This document shows positions 48,132-57,438 of a stretch of 64,000 bases of DNA, one piece after another. The stretch covers positions 47,749,797 to 47,813,796 of the forward strand of contig CP136061.1 of the NCBI GenBank assembly GCA_032622095.1. The letters are read 5' to 3'. The first letter of the stretch is position 1; the number at the start of each line of letters is the position of its first letter. The notes beneath the pieces were generated by a model. The model worked only from the letters and a program-made list of their open reading frames with translations, searched no databases and was not told the origin of the DNA. Made by a program: the position numbers and the translations under genes. Source of the stretch: Siphonodentalium dalli. Lineage: Eukaryota > Mollusca > Scaphopoda > Gadilida > Siphonodentaliidae.

Positions 48132-49359
48132 ATCTATTTATAGCCATCGTGGGTTTTCCCTTCCAATATATACATGTAGCAACCCGTGGGATAAATGATC
48201 TGCTGCTAGCTTATGCTCTGGCATCTCTGTTATTCCCCATAAAAAGTAATAGAAATAGCAAATATAGCAAAATTTCCTGGTATTCAAAATGTATTTTCTC
48301 AAAATCCGTAAGGAATATCTTTGTGAAATTTGGTACAAGCAATTAATGTGACACAATATTTAAGTACCATTGATCAATTGGAAATTATAACCTCATTTAC
48401 TTCACTTTTATGGTATGAAAAATATTTTAAATTTCACTGTTTTCCAGTATTAAGAACTTTTAGTCTGGTCACCAAACCACGATTTTTGGCTAATACTTGT
48501 TTTTTTCTCTGCGGATTCTGGTGGTCTAGGGTCCCTTTATGAAGAATCTATCGGCTGACACCGTGTCAGACTTGGGGATTATGCAAAACATGGTGGTCAA
48601 AATGGCTGAATTTGTCAAAACAAAATGACTTTTACCCACATGGAGTTGAGTAAAAATATAGAAACAACAATTTGTCACAATTGTTATTTTTTCTTGATTG
48701 ACCAATTTTAGCTCAACAATTGATGAAATGATGGACACCAAGATGGCGGCTTAAAATACAATTTTTTTTAGTTTTGATCAAATTCCCATAAATGATCGAT
48801 GAACCTCAGTATATGAAATATGACGTTGCCTTTGATTTATTAACATATTTATTAAACTAATTGTTTATCCAAAAGTAAATGGAGCCATTCTGACCAGTGG
48901 GAGAAAATTTATGAGACCACAGAAAGATGATGCAATAGAACCAAATACGTTTATAAATAGTACGTCTGAGTCTGAGGTATCAACAGTTTCATTGCAATGA
49001 AAAGCTGAGGTATCACTGTGAGCCGATTCTTTCTTGTTTTATAAATTCGAGTATCCAACAATGTCGTCTATGTTCATAAATAAAATAGTGTTATTTAAAC
49101 GAAAAAGAGCATTGTTGGATCCAATGAAAACACCATGACATGTCCCATAGTAAAGCATGTAATTCAGTGACATGTATTTAATTACTTACAATGCGAGCAC
49201 TGTGTGGGCTTTATCAGTGACACTATGTATACATGTATAGCGGTCATAAAAAATATGAATAAAAATTTATGTAAGCTGTTTCTGCTATTCAAATATACGT
49301 ATAGATGTCTATTAAGTTTTACGACTCTATAAGTTGGGTAAGGACACTATTTGGGTGTA

Positions 49360-49541
49360 CAATAATGCCCTAAATAATCGACTCCTTAACCACAGAAGAA
49401 TTATGGGTAAATTTTCAAGATTTAGTCGGAAATATGGAGAGCTTTCCGATGAATGGCAATAAGCCATATTTCCAACTAAATCCTGAAAAATTACCCATAA
49501 TTCCTCTGTAGTTAAGGAGTCGATTATTTAGAGCATTACTG
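49360..49541 (+). mobile_element. Palindromic MITE, centre-deleted (182 bp)
   Basis: Ends CAATAATGCCC / GAGCATTACTG with TA flanks. The left arm lacks the GGCTTGTTGCCATTCATC segment. Confidence 0.85.
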
Positions 49542-50274
49542 TAGATGGCATGCACATGCGGCTGACTTTTGTTGGTTCTGTCGGTACAGTGGTGGCCGAT
49601 ACTTCGATCGTTCTAAGTAATAGGCCTATGCTATTAAAGACCTCAGTTATGGCTATAGCATTGTGAGCATGGCAATCCGGTGCCTTACGCATACCACTGA
49701 AACCATAAACTTTGGGCACTGATAATGATATCTGGTCTGGACCGAGCCTTTGGCGAGGTCCAGACCTAATTTACTGGACGAGTTTTGTAATTTTCGCTAT
49801 AAACTGGGGACGAGTTGAAGATCTATTACATGATCCAAAACATCAACAAAACATACTTAAATCAACAAATGTGAAGCGAAACTAACATTGGCTTCTATAA
49901 GGCATGCGATGACGTTTCACGTAACTATTTGTTGTTTGCCAGCGATAAGAAATAGTCCCAGATAAATAGTCCCAGATTAATGGCATATATTTAATGATAT
50001 AACTTTTCGAACTTTGTTATAAAAATATTTGTTTGTTAGTCGGAAATATGGCCGTTTGTTGTAAAAATATTGGAAGCCATTTTATTTTGAGACGTAGCGT
50101 ATGGAGTGTTAACAGACGACAAACCGGAAGTCAAAGGTCACCTGGTACTATTTCCTGTTATTAAACAAACGTTTAATATCACAATTTATAGAATGGGTTT
50201 ATTGAATGGAATAAGGGTTGGATCATGTAATAAATAGGTAAATGTGTTAGTAAATTAAATATACTCCAATACGA

Positions 50275-50523
50275 GTGTTCAACTTAGCACAGGAATGCTT
50301 TTTCAGTGGCAATGAATGCATGATGAATGAAGATCAACGAATCCATCGTCGCGTATGGGGAACAGCACATATTTTCCAGACAAACAAATCCTGTATCCAA
50401 AAGAAGACACACTCCCCAAATGTCACAAACACAGTCATAAATGGCCATAAGGAGTCAGCGATGGAATCTTTAGTTACTGGTATGCATACAGCTGATGTAC
50501 GCTACCATTCTGATTGCCAATAA
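50275..50523 (+). pseudogene. Coding-like remnant with YHxxC ending
   Basis: An 82-codon open frame reads FNLAQECFFSGNECMMNEDQ near its start and VTGMHTADVRYHSDCQ at its end. CFFxGxEC plus a terminal ADxRYHxxC resembles a Cys/His-rich N-terminal module seen in transposon-associated proteins of invertebrates; the pattern is from memory, so tentative. One expected Cys of a CxxC pair is Ser here. Stop codon directly follows, and no continuing frame is seen, so I treat it as a relic. Confidence 0.35.
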
Positions 50524-51494
50524 CCCTCCCTGGAAGGAGACGCAATACATGCTGCAGCGTTCACTTCTGATCAATGCTCATCACTAACATCAAATAAATC
50601 CTTCCCATGCAGTTGTGGATTTCACCAAACTCTCTTCAGTTGAAGCTCTGTTGATAGTTACAAGTAGTATATCGAGCAAGATGGGACACTTTTATCATAA
50701 GACTGATTGTCTCTAAACTGTCAAATGTTTGAAAATGAATTCAATTCAAAGTTTTCCATCTACCATCTTACCATGTTACCAAACTCATTCCAAAATTAGG
50801 GGTGATCGCGTTTTCTTTCAGCCCGTTAGCGGATTTATTTAGGTTCACATTCGTCTAGATAAGAAGACACCGATCAACGTGCCGATTTGATGGTCATATT
50901 TATGCTTGAGTGATTAATTATTATGACAATACATGTATACACATTTCTGGCCAATAGGAATCTGCGTACTGGAAATAAGATTTTTCTTTTTTTGTAATTA
51001 AGTAAATAACAATTTTAAGCTGCCATCTTGCATGGTCACCGTCTTTAATATGGTTATCACAAACTCATCTGAAATAACACAAAGAGATCATATAAACATA
51101 ATCAATGTGTTATTGGATTTCATTTCTGATTCTTTTGCAGTAAAACCTAGTATCTTCTTTTGGCAAGAACAGCCATTTTGACCACCATCTTTGTTTTACC
51201 CGAATTTCTCAAATTCCTCAAGACTGCCAGCTAAGAGCTAGTTAGCCAGTGGATTTTTCAGCATGGTGCCGGAATTCACTGAGAATGAAACTTTATATGC
51301 TAAAACACGCGTTTGTGTCTTGGCCTGACTTATTATAAGTAGCTATATCAAACTATCTTCTAAGCAAAGGAGTCTGACACATGCGTTCTTCTTGAAGTAA
51401 TTCAGCAAAGCGATATTATACCAATAATTGCAATTATTTTATTGCTTTATTTGTTAATATTAAAGGCCCACTTAATTTTCGAACCCCCAGATAA

Positions 51495-52158
51495 TCTCAT
51501 ATATATTTTGAAGACCTCTGTTTGTATGTCTGTATGTTTGTCTGTCATTGATACAAATCTACGATTCTCGACCGATCGGGACGAAACTTGGTACGTGTGT
51601 GTAGTTTGACCAGGCGGTGGACGTTGTCGTATTGGCGAGTCCGTGCGGCGCCCGCTTCGCGCATGCGCAGACGAGATCTCGGAAACGGGTGGAGCTATCG
51701 ACTTGAAATTTGTTATGTGAATGTATCTTCCCCCGGATGCGAATTTTATCGGGTCGCCGAGCCCGTGCGACGCCAGCTTCGCGCATGCGCAGACGAGATC
51801 TCGGAAACGGGTGGAGCTATCGACTTGAAATTTGGTATGTGAATGTATCTTGCCCCGGATACGAATTTTATCGGGTCGCCGAGCCCGTGCGACGCCAGCT
51901 TCGCGCATGCGCAGACCAGATCTAGGAAACGGGTAGAGCTATCGACTTGAAATTTGGTATGTGAATGTATCTTGCCCCGGATACAAATTTTATCGGGTCG
52001 CCGAGCCCGTGCGACGCCAGCTTCGCGCATGCACAGACCAGACCTCGGAAACGGGTGGAGCTTCGCGCATGCGCAGACCAGATCTCGGAAACGGGTGGAG
52101 CTATCGACTTGAAATTTGGTTTTTGAATAGACCGGACAACGTCGGGCTCATCGGCTAG
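51495..52158 (+). mobile_element. Helitron-like non-autonomous element A
   Basis: 5' end TCTCATATATATTTTG after a host A. 3' end has a near-perfect stem GACCGGACAACGTCGGGCT followed by CATCGGCTAG. TC...CTAG ends with a subterminal hairpin and no target duplication define Helitrons. The interior has 122-bp tandem units (CGCGCATGCGCAG at 51659, 51781, 51903, a variant at 52025) plus one short unit at about 52067. Confidence 0.8.
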
Positions 52159-52782
52159 TCTCATATATATTTTGAAGACCTCTGTCTGTCTGTCTGTTTG
52201 TTTGTCTGTCATTAATACAAATCTACGATTCTCGACCGATCGGGGCGAAACTTGGTACGTGTGTGTAGTTTGACCAGGCGGTCGTCGTTGTCGTATTGGC
52301 GAGCCCGTGCGACGCCCGTGCAGCGCATGCGCAGACGAGATCTCGGACACGGGTGGAGCTATCGACTTGAAATTTGCTATGTGAATGTATCTTGCCCCGG
52401 ATACGAATTTTATCGGGTCGCCGAGCCCGTGCGACGCCAGCTTCGCGCATGCGCAGACGAGATCTCGGAAACGGGTGGAGCTATCGACTTGAAATTTGCT
52501 ATATGAATGTATCTTGCCCCGGATACGAATGTTATCGGGTCGCCGAGCCCGTGCGACGCCAGCTTCGCGCATGCGCAGACGAGATCTCGGAAACGGGTGG
52601 AGCTATCGACTTGAAATTTGCTATGTGAATGTATCTTGCCCCGGATACAAATTTTATCGGGTCGCCGAGCCCGTGCGACGCCAGCTTCGCGCATGCGCAG
52701 ACCAGATCTCGGAAACGGGTGGAGCTATCGACTTGAAATTTGGTTTTTGAATAGCCCGGACAACGTCGGGCTCATCGGCTAG
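52159..52782 (+). mobile_element. Helitron-like element B, joined head-to-tail to A
   Basis: Begins TCTCATATATATTTTG at the base after A's CTAG and ends with a perfect stem (AGCCCG / CGGGCT around GACAACGT) then CATCGGCTAG. Has four 122-bp internal units (GCATGCGCAG at 52325, 52447, 52569 and 52691). Confidence 0.82.
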
Positions 52783-53473
52783 TCTACTATATATTTTGGG
52801 ACTTCTATCTGTCTGTTTATTGTTTGTCTGTTAGCTATGGCTGGTAAAACGGCTGGACCGATTGAGCTCAAACTTCCAATCTAAGGTTAAAAAATCACGG
52901 GCAGTGTTTACCGCCGTTTTGGAGAAGCTCAGAGCACCCATTCTCCACTCCCAGTCACAAAAATTACCGCCATTGGCACGGTGGGGTTAATTGCGTTGAT
53001 AGTTAAAGAGCGTTCGTATCCGCAGTGTAATGTGATTCTTACGTCTGGGTCCACACGTGAGCGTAACTGTATCCAGACATGAGCGTGTTGTGTGATTCTT
53101 ACGTACTTAGGGCTTCCTAGGAACGGGGGACATTTTCATCGGGTCAGATTTTCCGCCCGAGGTGATCTTCACATTGAAACGGGTACCCACAAATGATATA
53201 TATGTGTGTGTCCTTTATAGACTCGAACCGATTGAGCTCAAACTTGCTACCCACGGGAAGTGTCATGGACGGGTTAAATTGTGACCCCGACCTGACGGGT
53301 AAAACTGGCGGATTTTGACGAAATTTTACACCTAGGTGCAGCATACGTGTCTCGGGATACTTCTTTGTCGGGGGAGTGTTTTGGACGGGTCAAATCGTTA
53401 CCCCGACCTGACCTTGACCTTCAAAATGGTCAATTCAAGGTCAAAGCCCGGACGAAGTCGGGTCACCTGCTAG
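52783..53473 (+). mobile_element. Helitron-like element C, joined head-to-tail to B
   Basis: Begins TCTACTATATATTTTG right after B's CTAG and ends GCCCGGACGAAGTCGGGTCA then CCTGCTAG, followed by host T. The interior differs from A and B (no 122-bp units; contains GACCTGACCTTGACCTTC), so it is a related family sharing only the termini. Confidence 0.78.
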
Positions 53474-53917
53474 TTTTATATATGATAAATGCCATATTAT
53501 ATAACATTTGCATAATATACATGTGTAGCATCATACCTCTACATATTATAATGAAGAATAAAGCAGTCACAAATGTTCCAGCCTAATGAAAATTAACAAA
53601 TGTTGATATGCATTGTGGTCCACTCAAGCAGGGATCAACCATGCAACTGGAATTAGGCCACATTGTTAAGACTGAAGATATGTGGTGGTCAGTTTTAACT
53701 TGGTTATGAACACATTAGATTGACCGAGAGAAAATACCGGGCATCGACGATAACTCTGCAAATCATAAATTGTCCATTAGTTTTCAGTTAATTTTTTGCA
53801 CATGTGCAACTACCGGTAAACTAAATGCATGCTTATAATTTTTCTCCTTTTTACAATTTTCCCACATTTCATCTGGAATTTGGCAACACAGTGAACTATT
53901 AAATGTTATTTTTTCAG

Positions 53918-54015
53918 TTTCATGTTATGAAGAAAATAGTCAATTGAAAGCATCAGCCACTGCATACTCTACTGATGGTGTAATGCTGAAGAATAATCAT
54001 CCACTCCACATAATG
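53918..54015 (+). CDS. TRPA1: TRPA1-like exon 8: pre-S1 segment
   Basis: The exon has 98 nt, 2 nt then 32 codons, ending in phase 0. The acceptor is TTATTTTTTCAG and the donor ATG|GTAAGT. It encodes SCYEENSQLKASATAYSTDG then MLKNNHPLHIM. The HPLxIM motif continues into exon 9 as VASSRVDLLAHPL, typical of TRPA1 just before S1. A palindromic MITE (54036-54219) begins only 20 bp after the donor. The intron before this exon is about 18.2 kb. Confidence 0.86.
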
Positions 54016-54035
54016 GTAAGTCATATGTCTAACTA

Positions 54036-54219
54036 CAGTAATGCCCTAAATAATCGACTGCTTAACCACAGCAGAATTATGGGTAACTTTTCAGGATTTA
54101 GTCGGAAATATGGCTTGTTGCCATTCATCGGAAAGCTCTCACCATATTTCCGACTAAATTCTGAAAAGTCACCCATAATTCTGCTGTGGTTAATGAGTCT
54201 ATTATTTAGGGCATTACTG
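54036..54219 (+). mobile_element. Palindromic MITE 20 bp after the exon 8 donor
   Basis: Ends CAGTAATGCCC / GGGCATTACTG with TA flanks. The right arm lacks part of its centre (GCTCTCACCATATTTCC). In the pre-mRNA it forms a hairpin almost touching the 5' splice site. Confidence 0.87.
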
Positions 54220-55520
54220 TAGGACATGAATTAATGGAAAGATTTTGATGCTCATGTTATCAAGCTGGATTTAGTGTACCTATCATTTGCAGAATGAGGT
54301 CCCCAGAGGGTGAATTTAGTGATGCTATATCCCACATGTGACCATTAGCAGTTGAGAAGACCTATTAGCCCACCCAGGCCTCAGCCTAGGGGTCCAGAAC
54401 AGGGAGACTTGAAGTCTCCCTCCAGGAAATTTAGGGAGACTTCAGGTAATTTAGGGAGACTTCAGGGTGGGGAGACTACCAAAAATTGACAATTTTCAAA
54501 TATCGCTTTATTTTATAACATCTGACAATAAAAAATTTAAAAAGATAAAATAACAAATAAAACTAAAAAAATTTGACTTTATCTGAAATTAGCTTAATTA
54601 ATTGTTATTATACATTTAAAATTTTTGGAAATGTTTTGTGTAGCTATCATTTAAGCAAGACAATTATCAAGTTACAGTAATAGTTACTTTTTTAACTAAA
54701 TGAAAGTAGTATTAATATTTCCTAGACTGCAGCTTGGAAGATATGTTTGTACAGTCTGAATCATGATGCATGTAACTTTTTAAGTTTAATTTGGTCACGG
54801 CTGTAATGTGGGTGTCCGCTAAAATAAACAATAAGGACTAACTAACAAAGGAGTTGCAAAAGCTTTTATTAATTAATGGCCTCCCTTAATTAATGCCAAC
54901 ATCACTGGTATAATCCGATTAAAGCAATAAACTTGACATTATTTTATTTACGGAAGTCGGTCTCTTCAAAAAGTCCGACGCGGTCTCTTCAAAAAGTCCG
55001 ACGCGTTACCGAAACGAACTTCCGAAGCGCCTGGTACATACTCTGATAATGTCGTAATTGTTTTATATCTGAAAAGCGGGACGGCGGTCTTTTAAGTTAA
55101 TTAAAACATTTATTTGTGACACTCATGATGGTCAGTAACAACACAGATGCGAACATCTCATCGTGTTTTCAGCGTGTCAAAACATTCGTGATTAACATTC
55201 ATTACCGCAAAGGGAACAAAGGCGACGGAATTAATAACAACACAAAACAATAGGTCATATTTTATTTTTTTATTTTAAACACTTGGGTCTTTGGCTCTGC
55301 ATCGTCTGTTTCTTTTTGGGATGGCCGCCACAATTCATCTATATACGGACATGTCCAGACATGTCCGGAAAAAAAACTAGAAAAAAAATTAAGAAAAAAA
55401 AGAAAAAAAATTCCCCCTAAAATTGAAGGCGACTTCGATTTCGCCTTAGAGCGACGATAGGGCGAAGTCAGCGACAGTAAGGCGACAATCTCGCCCGAGT
55501 CGCCTTGTGAGCTGAGGCCT

Positions 55521-56650
55521 GAGCCCACCCCTGGTTGTCTCCCACTAGTTTTGAGTATTACTGTATTTTTACATGTGACCAGCAGTCGAGAAGAACTGTT
55601 AGCCCACCTCTGGTCTCCTCACCACTATAGTTTTGAGTATTACTGTATTTTTACAGGTGTCCAGCAGCGGAGTGGACCTGTTAGCCCACTCCCTCATCTC
55701 CTCGCCACTAGTTTTGAGTATTACTGTATTTTTACAGGTGACCAGCAGCCGAGTGGACCTGTTAGCCCACCCCCTGGTCTCATCACCACTAGTTTTGAGT
55801 ATTACTGTATTTTTACAGGTGTTCAGCAGCAGAGAGGACCTGTTAGCCAAACCACCTAGTCTCCTCACCACTAGTTTTGAGTATTACTGTATTTTTATAC
55901 CCCCACTTTCGAAGAAGATGGGGGGTATACTGGATTGACTGCATCTGTCCATCCGTCCGTCCGTCACGCTTTCTCCGTCCGTGGCCCCGTCCATCCGTCC
56001 GTCTGTCATAACTCGAACAACTATGAACCGATTCCAATAATTTTTTGTATGCAATCTCCTTGGGACTGCCTCTCCGCATGATGCTAATTGCGGTTTGGTC
56101 CGACTTTTTTTTAAAAGTTACGCCTCATTTTCGACTTATTTTGACTTAGAAAATTCTGTCCGACTTAATAACTTTCACAAATATGAACCAATTTCGAAAT
56201 TTTTTGGTATACATTCTTCTCACAATACCCTCTCTACATGATGCGGCTAGGGATTGGCTCAGACTGTTTTTCGTAATATTACACTTCATCTTTGACTTAT
56301 TTTGACTTAGAAAATTCTGTCCGACTTAATAACTTTAACAAATATGAACCAATTTAAATAATTTTTTCTGTACAAGCTTCTTGTGACACCATATCGATAT
56401 TATTAGTCCGAATTTTTCTTTAAAGTTAAAAATCTTTTTTGTTGGGTTTACGGATAATGCGGGTTGAATTTGCCACGGTGTATGCTAGCACTCGAGTGCA
56501 CACCTCTTGTTACAGGTGGCCAGCAGCCGAGTGGACCTGTTAGCACAACCCCTCATCTCCTCACCACTAGTTTTGAGTATTACTGTATTTTTACAGGTGG
56601 CCAGCAGCCGAGTGGACCTGTTAGCCCACCCCTTGGTCTCCTCACTCCTG
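55521..56650 (+). repeat. 81-bp tandem array copying the exon 9 acceptor and exon start
   Basis: Unit: ACTAGTTTTGAGTATTACTG then TATTTTTACAG | GTGNCCAGCAGCCGAGTGGA and CCTGTTAGCCCACCCC. Exon-like starts lie at 55575, 55657, 55738, 55819, 56516 and 56597 (the real exon), with steps of 82, 81 and 81 before the insertion and 81 after it. A partial copy precedes at 55521. The first copy has ACAT instead of ACAG; the others keep AG. 81 bp is 27 codons, and the 56516 copy is open and in phase with exon 9. Confidence 0.93.
55898..56509. mobile_element. 612-bp repeat element inserted into the acceptor array
   Basis: Starts TACCCCCACTTTCGAAGAAG and ends GAGTGCACACCTCTTG; TTA flanks it at 55895-55897 and 56510-56512 as a target duplication. 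The interior has CCGTCCGTCCGTC repeats and two diverged segments with TTCTGTCCGACTTAATAACT. No ORF. Insertion falls within the TTTTTACAG tract of one array unit and now supplies CCTCTTG upstream of that unit's TTACAG. Confidence 0.75.
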
Positions 56651-56766
56651 CAGTACAAGTGGAATACGTTGGGTTTCTTCTTCTACTATTTACATCTTCT
56701 TATGTACGCCATCTTCCTGACTTTCCTAACTGGATTCATGCTCAGCACAGATCCTCCTTACAACAA
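56597..56766 (+). CDS. TRPA1: TRPA1-like exon 9: pre-S1 helix and S1 membrane segment
   Basis: The exon has 170 nt, 56 codons plus 2 nt. The acceptor is TATTTTTACAG and the donor AACAA|GTAAGT. It encodes VASSRVDLLAHPLVSSLLQY then KWNTLGFFFYYLHLLMYAIF and LTFLTGFMLSTDPPYN. The RxDLLxHPLVxxLLxxKWxxxG segment is a TRPA1 hallmark, and residues about 365-387 form the hydrophobic S1. The first 53 or so bases with the acceptor are present in several tandem upstream copies. The copy at 56516 is in frame and could extend this exon by 27 residues. The last 23 bases and donor are duplicated at 56938-56961. Confidence 0.9.
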
Positions 56767-57131
56767 GTAAGTTTCAATCTAATATTAGTTTGTTCATGGT
56801 CTACATACAGCATCTACAGTAATGCCCTAAGTAATCGACCCCTTAACCACAGCAGAATTATGGGTAACTTTTCAGAATTTAGTCGGAAATATGGCTTGTT
56901 GCTATTCATTGGAAAGCTCTCGGGGAGAACTAATCTAAGCACAGATCCTCCTTACAACACGTAAGTTTCAATCTAATATTAGTTTGTGCATGGTCTACAT
57001 ACAGCATCCACAGTAATGCCCTAAATAATCGACTCCTTAACCACAGAAGAATTATGGGTAACTTTTAAGGATTTAGTCAAAAATATGGATAACTTTCCGA
57101 TGAATGGCAACAAGCCATATTTCCAACTATA
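56744..57131 (+). repeat. 194-bp tandem duplication of the exon 9 end, donor and MITE
   Basis: AGCACAGATCCTCCTTACAA starts at 56744 and 56938. Donors GTAAGTTTCAATC are at 56767 and 56961 and MITE starts at 56817 and 57011, all offset by 194. The breakpoint is at the tip of the MITE hairpin. The second copy has AACAC|GTAAGT and no coding use. Confidence 0.88.
56817..56928 (+). mobile_element. Palindromic MITE, left arm, inside the exon 9 donor duplication
   Basis: CAGTAATGCCCTAAGTAATC to GAAAGCTCTCGGGGAGA, about 50 bp after the exon 9 donor. It is cut at the hairpin tip where the 194-bp tandem copy begins. Confidence 0.82.
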
Positions 57132-57192
57132 TCCTGAAAAGTTACCCATAATTCTGCTGTGGTTAAGGAGTCGATTAATTAGGGCATTACTG
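57011..57192 (+). mobile_element. Palindromic MITE, centre-deleted, second copy in the tandem duplication
   Basis: Starts exactly 194 bp after the previous copy and ends GGGCATTACTG-TA. The left arm lacks the GGCTTGTTGCC segment. Confidence 0.85.
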
Positions 57193-57438
57193 TATCAAGT
57201 CTCATTGAAGAGGTTGGATTGCTTGATCAAACTCGCTGCCTGCGGCGGGTCATTTAACCATTTCACGATGGAAGCTTCCGGAAATTTTGCAAAAATGCTG
57301 TGCCAATTAATGCATTCTCTTATATACAATGTAGTCACAGCCTCTTTATCAGTAGATGTCTTGATAAAATCAGCACCTGTTATAATCATGGGTAAGATGT
57401 GATAATTAATTTATGAAATTTTCTTCCAGTTTATTCAA

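Larger units (their letters stand above)
35749..53917 (+). other. Intron 7 (about 18.2 kb), a transposon graveyard
   Basis: Holds a hAT-like element with a nested piggyBac-like MITE, a short perfect-stem foldback, a repeat of about 190-bp units (37380-37800), a 290-bp direct repeat pair, a GC-richer stretch (39370-41340) without clear coding function, the CCTAAGCGTAGG hairpin array (41340-44780) interrupted by a TAATTG-rich element, a TIR repeat (45481-45920), and the Helitron-like trimer. 45925-47840, 48132-49359 and 49545-51494 show no gene except a short coding-like remnant near 50275; a small hairpin (GGTCTGGACC / GGTCCAGACC) is at 49734-49767. Confidence 0.6.
54016..56596 (+). other. Intron 8 (about 2.6 kb)
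   Basis: Holds a palindromic MITE 20 bp after the donor, a fragment of the 10635-type TIR element (about 54262-54340), AT-rich sequence with GGGAGACTT repeats (54400-54480), and from 55521 the exon 9 acceptor array with its 612-bp insertion. 54500-55520 contains no recognisable gene. Confidence 0.6.

Noticed and set aside
51447-52750. Arg/Ala-rich ORFs on both strands
   Set aside because: They are translations of the 122-bp tandem units in the Helitron-like elements.
55633-55938. 101-codon ORF as an independent exon
   Set aside because: It is the in-frame translation of the 81-bp acceptor array; no donor site follows and the frame is lost at the 612-bp insertion.
57344-57394. Candidate next exon after exon 9 (GTAGTCACAG acceptor, GGTAAGATG donor)
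   Set aside because: The sequence just upstream belongs to a dispersed degraded hairpin repeat, the peptide does not resemble the S1-S2 region, and 60198-60277 fits better.
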